DNA of 64,000 nucleotides from Nymphaea colorata (taxonomy: Eukaryota; Streptophyta; Magnoliopsida; Nymphaeales; Nymphaeaceae), in NCBI RefSeq assembly GCF_008831285.2, contig NC_045147.1, positions 12,095,427 through 12,159,426 on the forward strand. Reading direction: 5' to 3'. The stretch's first letter is position 1; each line of letters starts with the position of its first letter. The notes under the pieces were generated by a model. It ran no database searches, had not been told where the DNA came from, and was given only the letters and a program-made list of their open reading frames with translations. Position numbers and translations under genes: made by a program. Shown piece after piece: positions 1 through 12,989 of the stretch.

Positions 1-400
1 TTGATGCTGCTGGCTATCATACTCCAAATGAACATTTAGTTCAAATTGGACTCAATGGAATTCCATTGAATTATGAGATCGCCGGGTGGTGGATCAGCAC
101 AACTTAGAGAAGAAATTTTAAAATTTTAAAATTATGTTGTAGTCCCTTGCATATTACCTTCATTATCTTGTTATCATATTTTGTAATTATTTCCAACCAT
201 GTAACGTCTGATATTGTAAACCATATTATTTATTTTAAGGATTAGTCCTGCTTGTTGTCACCGAAGAGGCTTTCTCCTCTCTTTATCTTTATGTTACTCT
301 TTTCGTTCTCAACCTTTATTGTTTCGGTTTCATGAGTGCCTAACTCAGAGACTGTACGTATCTCTGCTCCACATCATAGGTACTTTTACAGGCCACCCAT
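1..400 (+). mobile_element. Copia relic: gag tail and LTR-like end
   Basis: The first 90 bases read in one frame as a gag-like tail (...VQIGLNGIPLNYEI...), which matches the region of Copia gag that ends in L-N-G-I/L-P. Bases about 100-385 are closely repeated at about 6590-6860, so this is a dispersed terminal-repeat-like sequence of one old element. The gag piece also matches parts of 6364-6560 and 20640-21100. No intact ORF is left. The assignment rests on these internal repeats and on the gag-like reading; the true element ends are not visible because the window starts inside it. Confidence 0.5.
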
Positions 401-1553
401 CATTAGAAAGAAGGAGGAAGAAGAAGAGATGAAGGAAGAGGGAAGGAGGTGGTTAAGGTGAAGAGGCGCAAGGGCATTGGCCCCAAATTTTTAAAAAAAA
501 TTTACATGTAAATTTTTTAAAAATTTCACTTGTCTTAAATAAAATTTTTGAAAAATAACTGTTCCGGAACCTATCAAAATTTAGAAACTTTAATTCACCT
601 CCCTCATGAAAAATTTCTAGTTCCGCCCCCGAGCGACTGTCGTCTCCATGGATGCCACCAACAAATAGCTTGCCTCCACCCAGGCATGAGATTCCTTATT
701 CTACTTAAGGAAAATTATTGAAGACACAAAAATATGATATTTCATTTTTCAGGATTCCTTGGTGCTGAATTAAAAGGGAAGTGGGGTGGTAGAAAATTTT
801 CTTAATGAATACCCTCGTTCCCCACTGGAAAATGGCTCATTGAATTACTAAGTCCCTCCACAGGGTGTTTTGGTCATTTTGACTTTTCCGGTGATAAACT
901 TTTTCCTTTGGGTCTTATTTTGAATTAATCACTTCCTTTTAGGGGTTACAGAAATGCTTAACAAAACTTTGATAAGTATTCTCTTTTGGATAACGTGTGG
1001 TTCTTTTGGAAACTTACATCAACTCACCAACCACTACAATTGAAAACTCAAGATGCCTAAGAGTCACCTTGGTGAAATTCAAAAGATCCTAATGAGCTAA
1101 GATTTGATCAAAAGTGTCATATTTTGGAAATCAAGTTGTCTTGAATCACCTTAGTAAGATCAAGAAACCTCTTATCGCTACAAAAAAAGATGAATTCACC
1201 GACGCGTGGGATCAAGAAAACTCTATGGAGGCAATCACCCTAAAATTTATAAAATTCTACATACAAAAAAGATTGAGGTCCTGATACCAAGATGATCAAG
1301 AAAACAAAACCACAAGCCATAGCTCAATGTGGAAAGGTTCAAAAAAACCGTACGATTTCTGAAGTTCCAGGAACCGATCGGAAGTGACAAATCTAACCTT
1401 CAAATCATCTTAGTAGAACGAAAAAGATATGTTGCCCTCTTCTAATTTAAGTGCTTATGTTAGGCAGTCTGTTTAAACATGGAAAGAACAAAGTTTCCCA
1501 ACCATACATTCATATTTCATATGACGTTCTCTCATGAATAAGACGGTTGACTC
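401..1553. other. 3' flank of P450 copy A
   Basis: No gene is seen here. The stretch is homologous to the 3' flanks of the other copies (about 13860-15448 for B, 28700-29058 for C in part, 43745-44705 for D), so it belongs to the duplicated P450 unit. The 249-bp segment that is tandemly tripled next to copy B occurs once here, at about 890-1140. Confidence 0.6.
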
Positions 1554-4500
1554 TCACAGATGGCGGTGAACTGCACGAACATGAAGGCCCTGATCAATGT
1601 GAAGAGTCAGCATGGTTTTGTAAGTCACCTCTTTAGATGGGTCCTTTAATTTGAATCTAAAGAAAGCAGTAAGCAGTGCAGCTACTATCTTCATCTGCCG
1701 ATACGCGAAATCTTTACCCAAGCACGTTCGTGGACCAGCCTGTAACATTGAATGAATTTTTTTTTGAGATTTTCTTTCTTCTGGCCTGACATGGATCTTG
1801 CTATAATGTAAGTTATCATGTGTTTAAACGATGCAGCAAAACATTCGAGAGCTAACGTACGTATATGATTGTATAAAGAACTCTACTTACATGAAATGCT
1901 GGAAATTTGAAAGGGGATTCTGGTCTGAAAACTCCGTCGTGGAGCCATCTCTCAGGTCGGAAATCCTCCGCATCGTCGCCCCAGATATACTTCATTCTGC
2001 CCATCGCATAGGTTACATGGTTGACACCATCACCTTTCTTCACTTTGAATCCATCAGGAAGAACGTCATTCTTGCACGCACACTGTCTATCCTGGGAAAA
2101 CCCAATTAAGATGCATATTTATCTGCTTTGAGTGGCTGGAAGAAATCAAGATCAAGTTTAAAGCAAAAAGCCAGCATGACCGTGACTTTCCCTATTCCAG
2201 AAAAAGAAAAAGGCAGTCCTACAATTTCAGAAACAAGAGGGGCCATCTTTGAAAGTTATTCTTCAGAAGACTGTCAAATGCCTATAACTATCTTAGAGAT
2301 TTCATACCACAAGCTTCACACAGGGAACTCTAGTCGTGTGTATCTTGTGGCATATCATAAACATTGACACTTTCACCGTGGTCTCTCTGCTAAAATTGCT
2401 AGACTTTCTTGCAGTAACTGTCATCACAAGTAAAAGCTGCAAATTGAAAGGTAGGGTTATTTTATTTGAGTGATGCCATGTTTCAATGTGCTTTAGTCAC
2501 TGGTGAACAAGTTAATGACTTGAAGTACCATTTTACTGCTAAAATCTGAAAAAGGGGAATAGAAAAAGCACTGAACTACACTCTGAGAGAGTCCGAACGA
2601 CAAAACACCATCATCAAATCTGTGCGTGTATGTGCAGGTGCGTGCAAACATGTGCAAAGCTTCTATGTCTTATATAACGGAACTGTTATGTTATATGCTA
2701 TTTATCGAAGATGTATTAAACCAAAATGTCTTCAGTCAGACAAGAGTGTCAAAGCAGAGGAATGATAATGCTTACAAGGGGGACTGCAGGGTACAGTCTC
2801 AAGGTTTCACTCAAAGCAGCATGAAGATACTGCAGGTTTTCTAATGCCCCTTCTGTAAGTCTTTCCACAAACTGAGTAAACTGTCCTTTTTCACAAGAAC
2901 CAACTATCTTCTTGACCTCCTGTGCAATCTTCTCTTGTATAAGGGGATGCTTGCAGAGCAAATATATGAACCATGAAAGCGTGCCACCAGTGGTATCTTT
3001 CCCGGCAATCATGAAGTTCAAAATGATATCCCTCAAGCAACGATCGTTTATGGTCTCCGGAGTCTTCTCACTTTCCAAAAGGAACCTAGACAGAATATCT
3101 TCCTTCACCTATTATTATTTTCAAAACCCAGCAAATCATGTCTCTGCATTTAAAATACTTACGTAATTTACGTCCAAATGAAAGGGTCCAAAAGGTTTAC
3201 GCTTACATGTGAACTTTGATGGCACGAGTACTGCTTCCGTCTAGTACTGATGATTTTGTAGATGAACTCATCTATCACTGCAATATTTTTTATGAGTGTT
3301 GCTTCTGTACCAACATTAAGAAATCTCTTGACCTTCCACAATAAGTTAACGTAACGGTGATATGTCAAAGCGTTTGATTCATCAAAAGCCTTGGCGAATG
3401 TAATCGCTTCCTCATTAGATCCATCCAAAATATTCAATTTGAGCCCAAATCCAACTTCGAATATGGAGTCCATGGAATATTTAGTGAATAATTCCTGCAT
3501 TGGACACAGAGCTACGTACATGAAAGCAATCACACACCACACGTAATACTTGTTCTGCACAGTTAACAGAAACAGTAACAAAAGGATAAAAAGGCTCTTG
3601 AATTATGACCACATGCATCGGTAGACCTTTCTTTTGAACAACTTGATAACCTTTCTGGTTCTACATTAATCTGATCAACTAACACATTGAATTTGGCACA
3701 GAAACCCCCAAAAGAAAAAGAAAAACGATAATTGAAGACTGAAAAGCATGGTCGTCTTGCCATGGAACCAGAAGATGCAGCGCACCAATCTGGTAACTGG
3801 ACGTTTTCATTTCTCTGGAGAACAGAGAAACAACTTTACTTTAGTGGGAGCATTTGTATTTTTTTTGAGAACAGAGGAACTACTTCAGTGTTGGAAAACG
3901 AGGTGGAACTAGTTACTTTAACCTCTCGCTCCACCATGGGCTTTCTGGGAGGGTAGAGTACCGAGCGGGTAGAAGAACTAGATAAAAGCTCCTTGAACTT
4001 TTAAGCTTTCATCTCTGCAACTATACTGGTCTCTTGCCCCAAAAGGGCCGCAGAGTTGTTGGAGCCTTATGATCAGCCTTGTTCTACCAACCAGCGCTCG
4101 TCACCAATTCAGATGTTTCGGCAACTACTGTTTAACTGTGCTTTGAAATGTTCGCGTCGCCGTTTAAGAAAAAACATGGTGGTGTCGAAGCGTATATTTC
4201 TGATATTAGAAAATTGGATGGAAAATTCAGCAACTTAAGAAGCACATCTACTTAATCCATGCGCAAGACAGGACGTCTTGTGAACAAAGTGAATACGCTC
4301 ACATGCATATCCATGGGCAGATCGGCCTCTGCGTTATCTGAAATCTTCTGTGCAAGAACAGCTGCGTTCCTCCTAAAAACGACGCAGCTGAAATCTCTCA
4401 GCATCTTGGTGGAGAACTCGTAGCTTGCTACTTTTCTTTGGTGACGCCATTTCTGACCATCCACTGCAAAAATACCATCTCCAAGAAGTTCCTTCGTTAT

Positions 4501-4965
4501 CTCCTGATGATGCGCTCCCTGCAAAAGCAATGAATTAAAGCATTTCATGGTCCACCACTGGTTGCTCATTGAGTCGTCATCTCGACTCAATAACTTTGCC
4601 TCAAAAAGCCAGCTTGTAACAACCACCAAGAACAGAGCAAACGATAGAAGGTGGCCCTTGTTGGTTACCTTGTCATAGTTAGCAAAGTTGGTCTTCAGGA
4701 TATACTCGATGTTCTGCGGGTCTGCAGTAAGGACTTCGCTATGGGAGAAGAAAAGGTACCTGACTGTCTTGTTATGGGCAAGAACTTCTGTTTGGTAATC
4801 ATAGAGACTATCCAAGCATCTAAGCAAATGGAACATAGTTCCTTTCACAGGTGGGTACGCCTTGCTGCCTAGAGATTTCCCTATGAATATTCTCAAAACA
4901 CAGAGACACGGAAACAACAGGAGAAGGGAAGCTGCACCGCAGCAGATGTAGAAGAAGATTGCCAT
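1554..4965 (-). CDS. cytochrome P450, CYP704 family (704C1-like), copy A, intact
   Basis: Predicted ER-anchored heme monooxygenase; CYP704 enzymes are clan-86 fatty acid hydroxylases, but the substrate here is unknown. Six exons on the minus strand: 4669-4965, 4303-4518, 3207-3494, 2776-3108, 1891-2091 and 1554-1739. All introns are GT-AG and phase 0 (150, 808, 98, 684, 151 bp). Together they give 506 residues, the usual family length. A hydrophobic N-terminal anchor covers about residues 1-28. The I-helix AGKDTT is at 302-307, K-helix ETLR at 368-371, FRPERW at 422-427 and the heme loop FHAGPRTCLG has Cys451. The loop is split by the last intron, so the gene cannot be recognised from one exon. 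The ATG at 4965 was chosen because it aligns with the starts of the paralogs; an upstream in-frame ATG at 5106 would add 47 residues. The region just upstream is pyrimidine-rich on the coding strand. Family assignment is firm, subfamily less so. Confidence 0.9.
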
Positions 4966-5798
4966 CTCTATTCCTCCTCTCTCACTCCGTGTCAGCGAAT
5001 GTCCAAAGGGGGAATCAGAGGTTAGTAAAACAATAGAGAGAAGGAGAGGGAGAGGGAGGGGAAGGGGGGAGGAGGGAAGGACTAAGAACCGGTTGGTAGC
5101 CTCCACAACAGAACTCTTAATAAGTTCAACATTTTTTTATTCGACTCAATTCAACCAATTGCACTATCCACCACTCAATCCAACCAATTGAGCAGTCCAC
5201 AAAACTGAAAACGAAGTCAATAGCAATGAATTGCATATGACAAATGAGAAAAAAAGTCATAATATAAGAAAAGCTTTGAAAATGTATGTGACACCTGCCG
5301 AAAAATGAAAAAGAAAAACTAAGAAATCATACACCTGTCTTAAAAAAACACTTTTCAAATATGCCACCTAAAATAACACAGCCAAACCTTTGGTTTCCAA
5401 TAGAAACGTCTTCTTTTGAATTTCTGAATTTCTCTTGGGTTAAAGGGAAAGTCGCATGCAAAAGGCTGCTTTGACACCGATCACCAAACTAGAGAGAACA
5501 TAATAGCAGACAACGGTTTTTTAAGAACCATGAATATTAATAATATCCGAAAATCTATAGTGCAAGTTACTCTGGTGAATTTTAAAGTGCAAAGTTTCCA
5601 TATTCCAAAAAAAAAAATTCAAATTCCATTTATAATTTAAATATAAGAAATTTTCTAAGATACGGGATAATGGGTCTGGTGGTTGACTCCAGTGACCCGC
5701 TTTGGCAGCATCGGTCGACAGTGACCCACATTGGACAGCGAGGGTCAGCCAAGGCTGCCGGCCGTCTCCGTCCGCGAGCCTCTTTAGCACTAATCCCT
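4966..5798. other. 5' flank of P450 copy A
   Basis: No gene. On the coding (minus) strand the first 130 bases upstream of the ATG are a long C/T-rich tract, as in many plant 5' leaders. Segments at about 5100-5520 and 5650-5790 are repeated upstream of copy B (about 19180-19560 and 19765-19925), so this is part of the duplicated unit. Confidence 0.5.
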
Positions 5799-6106
5799 TA
5801 GAGCTGGGCCTATGGTCGGGTCGTCGGTGAAGGCCCGGAACCAGGCCCGGTTTGGGGTGGGTCTGGGCCGGGAAAAACATGGCTTTGGTTGGGCTCGATG
5901 GATAGGCTTGGACCCAGCCCGTTAACAATTAAAAAAAACTTATTTTTTATTTTAATAATATATATTTATTACTAAAAATATATTTTATATTTAAAAAACT
6001 ATTTAAATATATTAATTTATTATAACCGGGTCGGATCCGGGTTTCAATTATCGAGGTAGGCCTGGGCCCGATGAGCCGGCCTAGCCCGGCCCGATGCCCA
6101 CCTCTA
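5799..6106. mobile_element. MITE-like element, hAT-type ends
   Basis: A roughly 308-bp segment with GC-rich ends and an AT-rich centre, absent from the matching place upstream of copy B. The left end TAGAGCTGGGCC and the reverse complement of the right end, TAGAGGTGGGCATCGGGCC, form an imperfect terminal inverted repeat of the kind seen in non-autonomous hAT elements. A clean 8-bp target duplication is not visible, which keeps the confidence low. Confidence 0.35.
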
Positions 6107-6363
6107 TACCTCTATTGTTGAGTGAGGCTGTCGCTGAACAAAGAGATTTTCTTATTTCTTTCATTGTTTGTAATATGCCCTACAAATAAGGGTATTTTTT
6201 TGTCAATTAGTTGCATACTGTAATATAATCTTGCCGTAGGCATTGACCTTTTTCTGCCTTCCGTCGATATCACCTTCAAATTATTATAATTATAGATTTC
6301 ATTTATGATTCATCCCGTAAAGATCTGTTCGACTATTATATTTCGTAAAGCCACCTTGTCTTT
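6107..6363. other. 5' flank of copy A, shared with other units
   Basis: No gene. The motif beginning TATCACCTTCAAATTATTATAA (about 6270) and the following ATTCATCCCGTAAAGATCTG recur at about 20435-20590 and 27735-27895, marking the same upstream region in three places. Confidence 0.55.
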
Positions 6364-6860
6364 GAATCTATTCTTGGTCAAATAATGAGGGCTTGAGAAG
6401 TCAAGTTTGTTTGCTTTGAAAAAAATCCTATGGGTCTCAGTCCTCTTGTTGAAAAAAGATCTTATGTTTATTAAGAAAGGTAACTTAGATATGGTTTTTG
6501 CAAAAAATTAAATTTTTAGTTGACTCTTGATGCGGCTGATTATGATACGCCAAATGAAGATTTAGTTCAAATTGTACTCAATGGACCTAAGAAAAGAAAT
6601 TTTAAAATTTTAAAATTATATTGTAGTCCCTTGCATATTGCCTTTATTATCTTGTTACCATATTTTGTAATTATTTCCAATGATTTTAACGTCTGATATT
6701 GTAAACCATATTATTTATTTTACTTTGCTTGTTATCATGCAAGAGGCTTTCTCCTCTCCTTGTGTTACTCTTTTCGTTCTCAACCTTTATTGTTTGAGTT
6801 CGGTGAGTGCCTCACTCATCGAGACCCTATGTATCTCTGCCCTCTTCATAGGTACTTTGA
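6364..6860 (+). mobile_element. Copia relic, gag tail and LTR-like sequence
   Basis: About 6364-6560 matches the gag relic at 20840-21060 (same AATCCTATGGGTCT and AAGAAAGGTAACT words) and about 6590-6850 matches bases 100-385 of the window. It carries several stops and is non-functional. Its presence beside both A and B shows it was inserted before the A/B duplication. The LINE that follows lies inside the end of this sequence. Confidence 0.55.
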
Positions 6861-7074
6861 AGTAAAAATCTTATTTGGGGACTAAGCCTCCTACCTTTAT
6901 TCCAACAAAATAGATATATACAATGAAAGACAAACACTAGACAAAAACAAAGGATTGACCCAACCCTTCACCAAAAAAAATTAGAATGATAAATAACATA
7001 AAAGCTATGCCTATACATTGAGTTCAGCAAAGTATTCATTAGTATCATGAGGATGCTCCATGATCAACTGACCT

Positions 7075-10000
7075 AGATCAACTGTAGCTTCTCCCTGTTT
7101 CACAAAAATCCGATTCTGGAACTTACCAAGGAACCAGTCCATCCTGCATTGTCCTTCTTCCTTCAAGTGTTTGTCTAGTTTTCCTCACCCAATCTTTAGT
7201 TGGGGAGACTATAAAGTAGTCTCCACCATATTTCTTATGAAATCTAAGGATGCGCTCCAAAACCTCTATTTCTCCCTCATGGACCCTACCCCTATCCTTA
7301 ATAATCACCATACAACCCATAAGTCCATTATCCGCATAACTTAGTCCAGCTATTTTCGGTCCGAGTCTGGTATGAGTTCTCACAATGTTAATTAATATAC
7401 CACTTCTATCCGAAACAATAGAGTCAACACTGTAAAGTCTAATTTCCAGCCAAATTCTCAATTTAAGTTCTGTCTCAGGCGACCATTTAACAGAGGAAAA
7501 CCTATCCATGCAATTCCTCCAAACTTCTCTTTTGAACCTACTGATCCGGGGTTGGATAATGTCATGAAAACGTGTGTTTTGAGGCGCCACAAACTTCAAC
7601 AGACAATTAGGAAGGTCATCCTCCAGCACGGCACTTCCCCAATATTCTAACTTGTAGCCATCTTTTGAGTTCAGCTGCAATCTCTCCTTGAGGAAACTTC
7701 ACTCTACCGAACTTTGCAGCAACATATCTCAAAACCTCCTTGGCTGTTTGACATTGAATTAAGACATGACCATTTGTCTCCTCAGCACAAAAGCACAGGG
7801 AACAACGATTGACAAGTTGGATGCCAGCCTTTTGGAGATGATCTAGTGTGGGTAACCTGCCTTCACAAGCTATGTAAGTGCGCCAGCAGCTCATAGCCGA
7901 GGCAGAGCTATTCCAAATCTTTTTTTGATAACCTTGCGTCTGGCACTTCTTCATAATGTCACCAGCTCTGAAATTCTCCTTACCATCATCGCTCCAGACT
8001 AAGCTATCATCAGCATCTCTAAGTCGTATATTATCCTTGTACACACCAAGACGCGTATCAATATTCATAGTCGGACTATCTTGGCTCACACTAGTAAACT
8101 CCCGGATGCTGACGTTAAGTCCAATGCGACCCATAGCCACTTCCATCAGCTCTAGTGAGGAGTACTTGCTTCGCCCAACGATCAGTCCAAAAGCTGATGT
8201 GTTTTTCATTCCCAAGTCTCTACTCAACTTTGTCTTGAATCCAACTCCACCCCCATCGCAGCTCTTTCCAACCCCAAGTTAGTAGCTCTTTTGAAGGTCC
8301 AAAGACTGTGATATCTCAGATACTTCTCTATAAAAAGGTTGGCCCAAGGATCCCCACTGATCAAAAGTCGACAGCATCGACTAGCTAGCATCACTCTATT
8401 CACTTCCTCCAATTTTCTAATACCAACTCCTCCCTCCTCAACAGGCATACACATCCGATCCCAGTTAACAAGATGCATGTGTCTAGTGACTTCTTAGTCA
8501 TTCCACAAAAATTCGATACATGCTTGCTGTATTTTTTTGATACGACTTTAGTCAATCTAAATATCATCATCTAATAATAAGGCAAGATCATCAAAACATA
8601 CCTGATGAGACAAAGCCGACCCACATACGACAATAACTGAGTCTTCCATCTAGCTAACCTCTTCTCCACCTTAGTGAGGAGTGGCAGACAAAGTTCTTCT
8701 GTAAGTCTACCCAAAAACAAAGAGAGCCCAAGGTACTCCGAAGGGAGGTCCCCATTAGTCCATTGTAAAATCCGTTGAATTTCACCACTCTGACAGTCCA
8801 CCATGGTTTTAGTAAAAATCTCAGACTTTTGCTTGTTCACCTTCATTCCAGCAAGACATTCAAAATCATTCAAAACAACTTTAATAGTGTTAATGGTTCC
8901 CTTAGTGGCCTTAACCAACAAAATGACATCATCTGCAAACATCATTTCACAACCCTTCGGCTTCACATAATGGATTTTGGGAAGAAGAATGAATCATTTC
9001 CTTGGTAAACCTTCTATTAAACATCTCCATAAAAATAAGGAAGAGGTAGGGGGACAAAAGATCACTTTGTCTGAGCCTACGCCTCCCATGGAATTTCACC
9101 CATCCTTCTATTCACAAGGATTCTATAGAACACCGAGGTAATGCATTGCATGATAATAGCAATCCATCTAGGGTGGACGCCCAAAAACTTCATATTATTT
9201 GCTAAGAAATCCCATGAAACTCTATCGTAAGCTTTCATCAAGTCCAGTTTTAAACAGTAGTCTCCTTTATCCCAAAAGTCTTTAGAGTTAAAGGTCTCAT
9301 TCACCCATAATATATTGTCATGGATGTGTCTCCCTTTCGCAAAGGCTGTTTGGTTAACATTGATCCAAGAATGGTCTGCATTCTATTAACAATAACCTTT
9401 GTGTTGATTTTGTATATAGTGTTGCAAAGAGAGATGAGTCTGTAATCATCTACTTTCTTAGAGTTATCTTTCTTAGGAATGAGGCAATGATACTCTTTAC
9501 TATTTTCCCAGAAGAGAAGAAGTCTTTCACTGCCTTCACCACGTCAGTGCAAACTATCACCCAACGCTCCTAAAAGAAGTAGTTAGGGAAACCATTAGGA
9601 CCAGCAACACTATCCTTATCTAAACTCTACATTGCTGCAGACACCTCCTCCTCCAAGATAGGTTTTAAGAGCTGATCATTTCAGAATCTGTGACCTTAGG
9701 TATGTTGTCAATACCCTCAAACAACATTCCTTCTACTTCGTCCGTAGCTAATTCCTTGCGAAAATAATCAGTGCACACTTGAAGAATCTGCTCACTCTGT
9801 ACATATTCAGTGCCATTACATTTTAGACTTCTAATCTTCGATTTAGCTAGCCTGGATTTAGCCATCGCATAAAAAAAGAAAGTGTTTTTATCTTCTCCGC
9901 AAGCCAACGAATACGTGACCGTTGTTTCTACATTACCTCCTCCATGAGAAGGGCCTGAGTTAGTTGCTTCTGCACCTTGTGTTCCTCATCAATCGCACCT

Positions 10001-10964
10001 TCAAATCCTTGTTCCATACATTCCCTATTTGTTTTGAAGGATAGCGATGTTATCACTAAGATTACCAAAAGAATGCTTGTTTCAATTTAAGAGAGTCATT
10101 CACAGGCGATTAAGCTTAACTAGGAGACACATCATTGGAAACTCCTGGACCTGCCCTCTCCAAGCTTCTTGCATCACTTCCTTTCCTTCTATATCCAACA
10201 ACCAAGGCTTGAAGAGCCTAAAAGACTTCTGACCTCATGAATCATCAATTGTGTCCTTGGTCTGATATAAAAGCACACTACGATCGGAAGTGGCAGACGT
10301 TTAAACCTTAAATTTGCCATCTCCACTAAAACTAAAAGCATTCTGCCACTCATTGTTAACCATGCACTAATCTAGTTTACATTGCACTGAGTTTTGCCCT
10401 TGTCTATGATTCGACCACGTAAACCTCTTGTTACTGTTTTCAACCTCATTTAGCCTGCAAGCATAAACAGAACAACTAAAGGATATGCAGGAAGCAGCTA
10501 AAGGTGCAAACCCCGAGTTGTGATGACTGTTCAACATGGCATTAAAATCGCCAATTAATATAACCGGTCCTTCAACTCTCGCAAGGAGCGTCAAGTTCAT
10601 ACAAGCTTTGCAGTCTTTCCCCAAACCTGGGTGGCAGGTACACACCAAATGCTACAAAGACTTTGTCATCTACTAACCTACGAAAAGAGACACCAAGCCA
10701 ATTATGATCAACCACCAAAGAAGAAGCTTCCAGTTCTCCCTTTTTCCAAACACATAAGACTCTAACCACATCGTCAGTACCTTTAGCATTAGAAACAAAA
10801 CTATAGTTACGGTATCTTTCCATAATTACATTAATCCTATGTCTGGTAATCATCGTATCAAGAACAAACCCAATAGAGGAATTAAACTTATTGAAAATCA
10901 GACTTAATTCTTGCTGCGCAGTCCTCTTAGCAAGTCATCTAATATTCCAGCTGAATACTTTCAT
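7075..10964 (-). pseudogene. LINE ORF2 (endonuclease, reverse transcriptase, zf-RVT), broken
   Basis: Starts at ATG 10964 with MKVFSWNIR then a stop, the typical first strand of the AP-endonuclease domain. The GDFNAML motif lies in 10367-10648. The RT palm reads KLDLMKAYDRVSWDF at 9077-9304 and FADDVILLVKA in 8571-8966, the catalytic FADD box of plant LINEs. The zf-RVT region with RCSLCFCAEE...H...C is in 7616-8227. A C-terminal part in 7123-7680 resembles an RNase-H-like tail of plant L1 elements. The pieces lie in different frames with at least seven breaks, so no functional product is expected. Confidence 0.8.
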
Positions 10965-12823
10965 GAATAGAAGTATTGGAAACCTCTGCAATGACACTCT
11001 CCATTTCGATGACCCTGCCACTTACATTCCCTTCCTTGTCTTCTTCATGGGGGAGATCAATAAGGGCATGATTCATATTATCAGTCTCCTTTTTCCTCTT
11101 CTTGGACCCATTATATCGATGCACTATAGTATCTTTCAGACTAATCACTGTGACTGGAGGCCGACCTTTCTTGCCCTTGCAGAAAAGCTTGGTAGATTTC
11201 CTCATCTCCCTGTGTTTAATGCCACCTACCTCAACTTGGCTACTCTCGAAAGCAGAGCCCTGATCAGTCCCCTCCTTCATATTCAAATTATCATCCTTCT
11301 CCTTTTCAGAGGAAGATTCCTTAGACCTAGCTGCAAACATGAACTCCACTGGAGATGCATGCTCCTGTTAACTGCAATCTGTTGATGGCTAAGAAAAGGA
11401 TTAGAAATCCCTTCTCCAATGCTTAAAGTCTTTCCTTCCTCTCGAGCTCCCCGTGAAGAATTCGTTCCCCCATTTCATCCCTCTTTTATTAAACTTTTTG
11501 CACTCATTGTTGCCCTCTCTCCCTACCTTCTTCTGCTTTGAGCTCCCATCTCCCAAATTAGAAATCGCCATAGTTTTCAGATCTAGAGCAGTCTGATCGT
11601 CATTCCTTTCATCATTCCCAAGCTGACTACCAAGTGATGCGAATCTGTTGCCCCATGGTTCCCTCCCTCCAGAATCGCTTTTCTGTAAACTGCCTCTAGT
11701 TTTTTTGATGACCAGTACTTTACTCCAGGCTTGCTCCTCAACATTGCAGTTTCTGCATTGCCCTTATTCTTACAAGCAGCCTCGTAGTGTGAGGTAGTGT
11801 CACACACACAGCAATGGCGAACCCTAGATTTGTAAAGCACCTCTTGAGATATCTTATTTCCCTTGACATCAATAGTGATTTTGGGAACCAGTCTAAAATT
11901 GAGAGGAACATCAATGCATACCCGTGCAAAAATCAGTTTATCCCTGTGCATCGTGCATTCATCTGCTCTAATAAAAGAAGCACCCATCCCCTAAGCGATG
12001 GCTTTAAAGCTATAAGAATTCCAGAACAGAACTGGGACCTGAGGTAATCAAATCCACAAGGGAATCGACTCCTCCTTATTCAGACGTAGCTCTGTACCTG
12101 GCTTCCATCGACTTGTAATCAGAAAACGACCTCCAACCACTCATTTTCTGCATAATACCTCCCTGAATTCTTCCTCAGAGCTCACCCGCAACAAGAATCT
12201 CCCATTCCCAATGACAAAAAATTTTGGACAGTTAACATTAACCCAAACCTTACGTAAGACCTGAAAAACATACCTATAATCCATGCCAGTGCTCAATCTT
12301 CCTCGATAGAAACCAGCTACTGCTGTGAACCAATATTGCTCCTCCATTTTATGGTACGCCTCAGCAGGGAAAACCACCATAGGTTCATCCCCAGTTCTAT
12401 CAATAGTTGCTGTGGGCAGCCCTCAAAGTCCGACTCCTGATTCCCAACAACAACACCTGCCCATCCTTTTAATCCATTCCCTTGAGGGATGACATGAACG
12501 ACACCTTCCCTCTGCTGCATACTCATTTTAACGCTATCTACTTCCACTCTGCCCCAGTGAAAGTTGTCGCACATAGCTCCGCTCCTCATGGTTGCTCCAG
12601 CATCGCTCCCCAACTCTCGAAATTCGCCCCTATTATCGAGATCCATCTGCCGCGTGATTCCATCCCCCCTGCGAGTGCCGGGGGTTCCCGCCGAGTTTCC
12701 CCTTCTCCACGCGATGCCCCAACCTGCTCTCATCAGAGCTTCTCCCTCCATGCCGGTCGAGAGGAGAGGATCCATCCTCCCGATCGAGATCCCTCTGCAC
12801 TCCAGGTTCCATGCCCCCGACAA
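10939..12823 (-). pseudogene. LINE ORF1 (DUF4283-like, CCHC knuckle), broken
   Basis: RNA-binding ORF1 of the LINE, in at least four frames. A DUF4283-like piece (...FYRGRLSTGMDYRYVF...) is in 12141-12380. A zinc knuckle CCVCDTTSHYEAAC (C-x2-C-x4-H-x4-C) is in 11583-11987. A basic tail ends at a TAG at 10939-10941, 26 bases past the ORF2 ATG at 10964, so ORF1 and ORF2 overlap. The N-terminal part lies in the GC-rich 12317-12823 segment. Function is inferred from the ORF1 family; this copy is dead. Confidence 0.7.
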
Positions 12824-12989
12824 GAACCGGGGGTTCCATACCGATCATTCCTTCCTCCACGCGATGCCCTAATATGCTCTCCTCAGAGCTACTCTCTCCC
12901 CTCATCATAAGTACTTTGACAGGCCACCTATCGTTAGAAAAAGGAAGGAAGAAGAAGAGATGAAAGAAGAGGGAAGCAGGTGGTTAAGG

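Larger units (their letters stand above)
6861..12904 (-). mobile_element. LINE (plant L1 clade), decayed, near full length
   Basis: About 6.0 kb on the minus strand, 5' end near 12904 and 3' end near 6861. It is flanked by a 15-bp direct repeat with one mismatch (6846-6860, TCATAGGTACTTTGA; 12905-12919, TCATAAGTACTTTGA), taken as the target-site duplication. Outside the repeats the host sequence resumes with words also found at 375-460. The order is ORF1 (DUF4283-like, CCHC), ORF2 (endonuclease, reverse transcriptase, zf-RVT), then a 3' UTR with AATAAA at 6896-6901. It ends without a poly(A) run. Many stops and frameshifts make it inactive. Confidence 0.85.

Noticed and set aside
1831-2367. 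Plus-strand ORFs repeated at 15684-16280 and 29311-29619
   Set aside because: They are antisense to P450 exon 5 and intron 4 and recur only because the genes are duplicated.
5521-5928. 135-codon minus-strand ORF upstream of copy A
   Set aside because: It spans shared flank sequence and the MITE-like element; no family resemblance and not conserved upstream of copy B.
10891-11385. 164-codon plus-strand ORF
   Set aside because: Antisense shadow of LINE ORF1.
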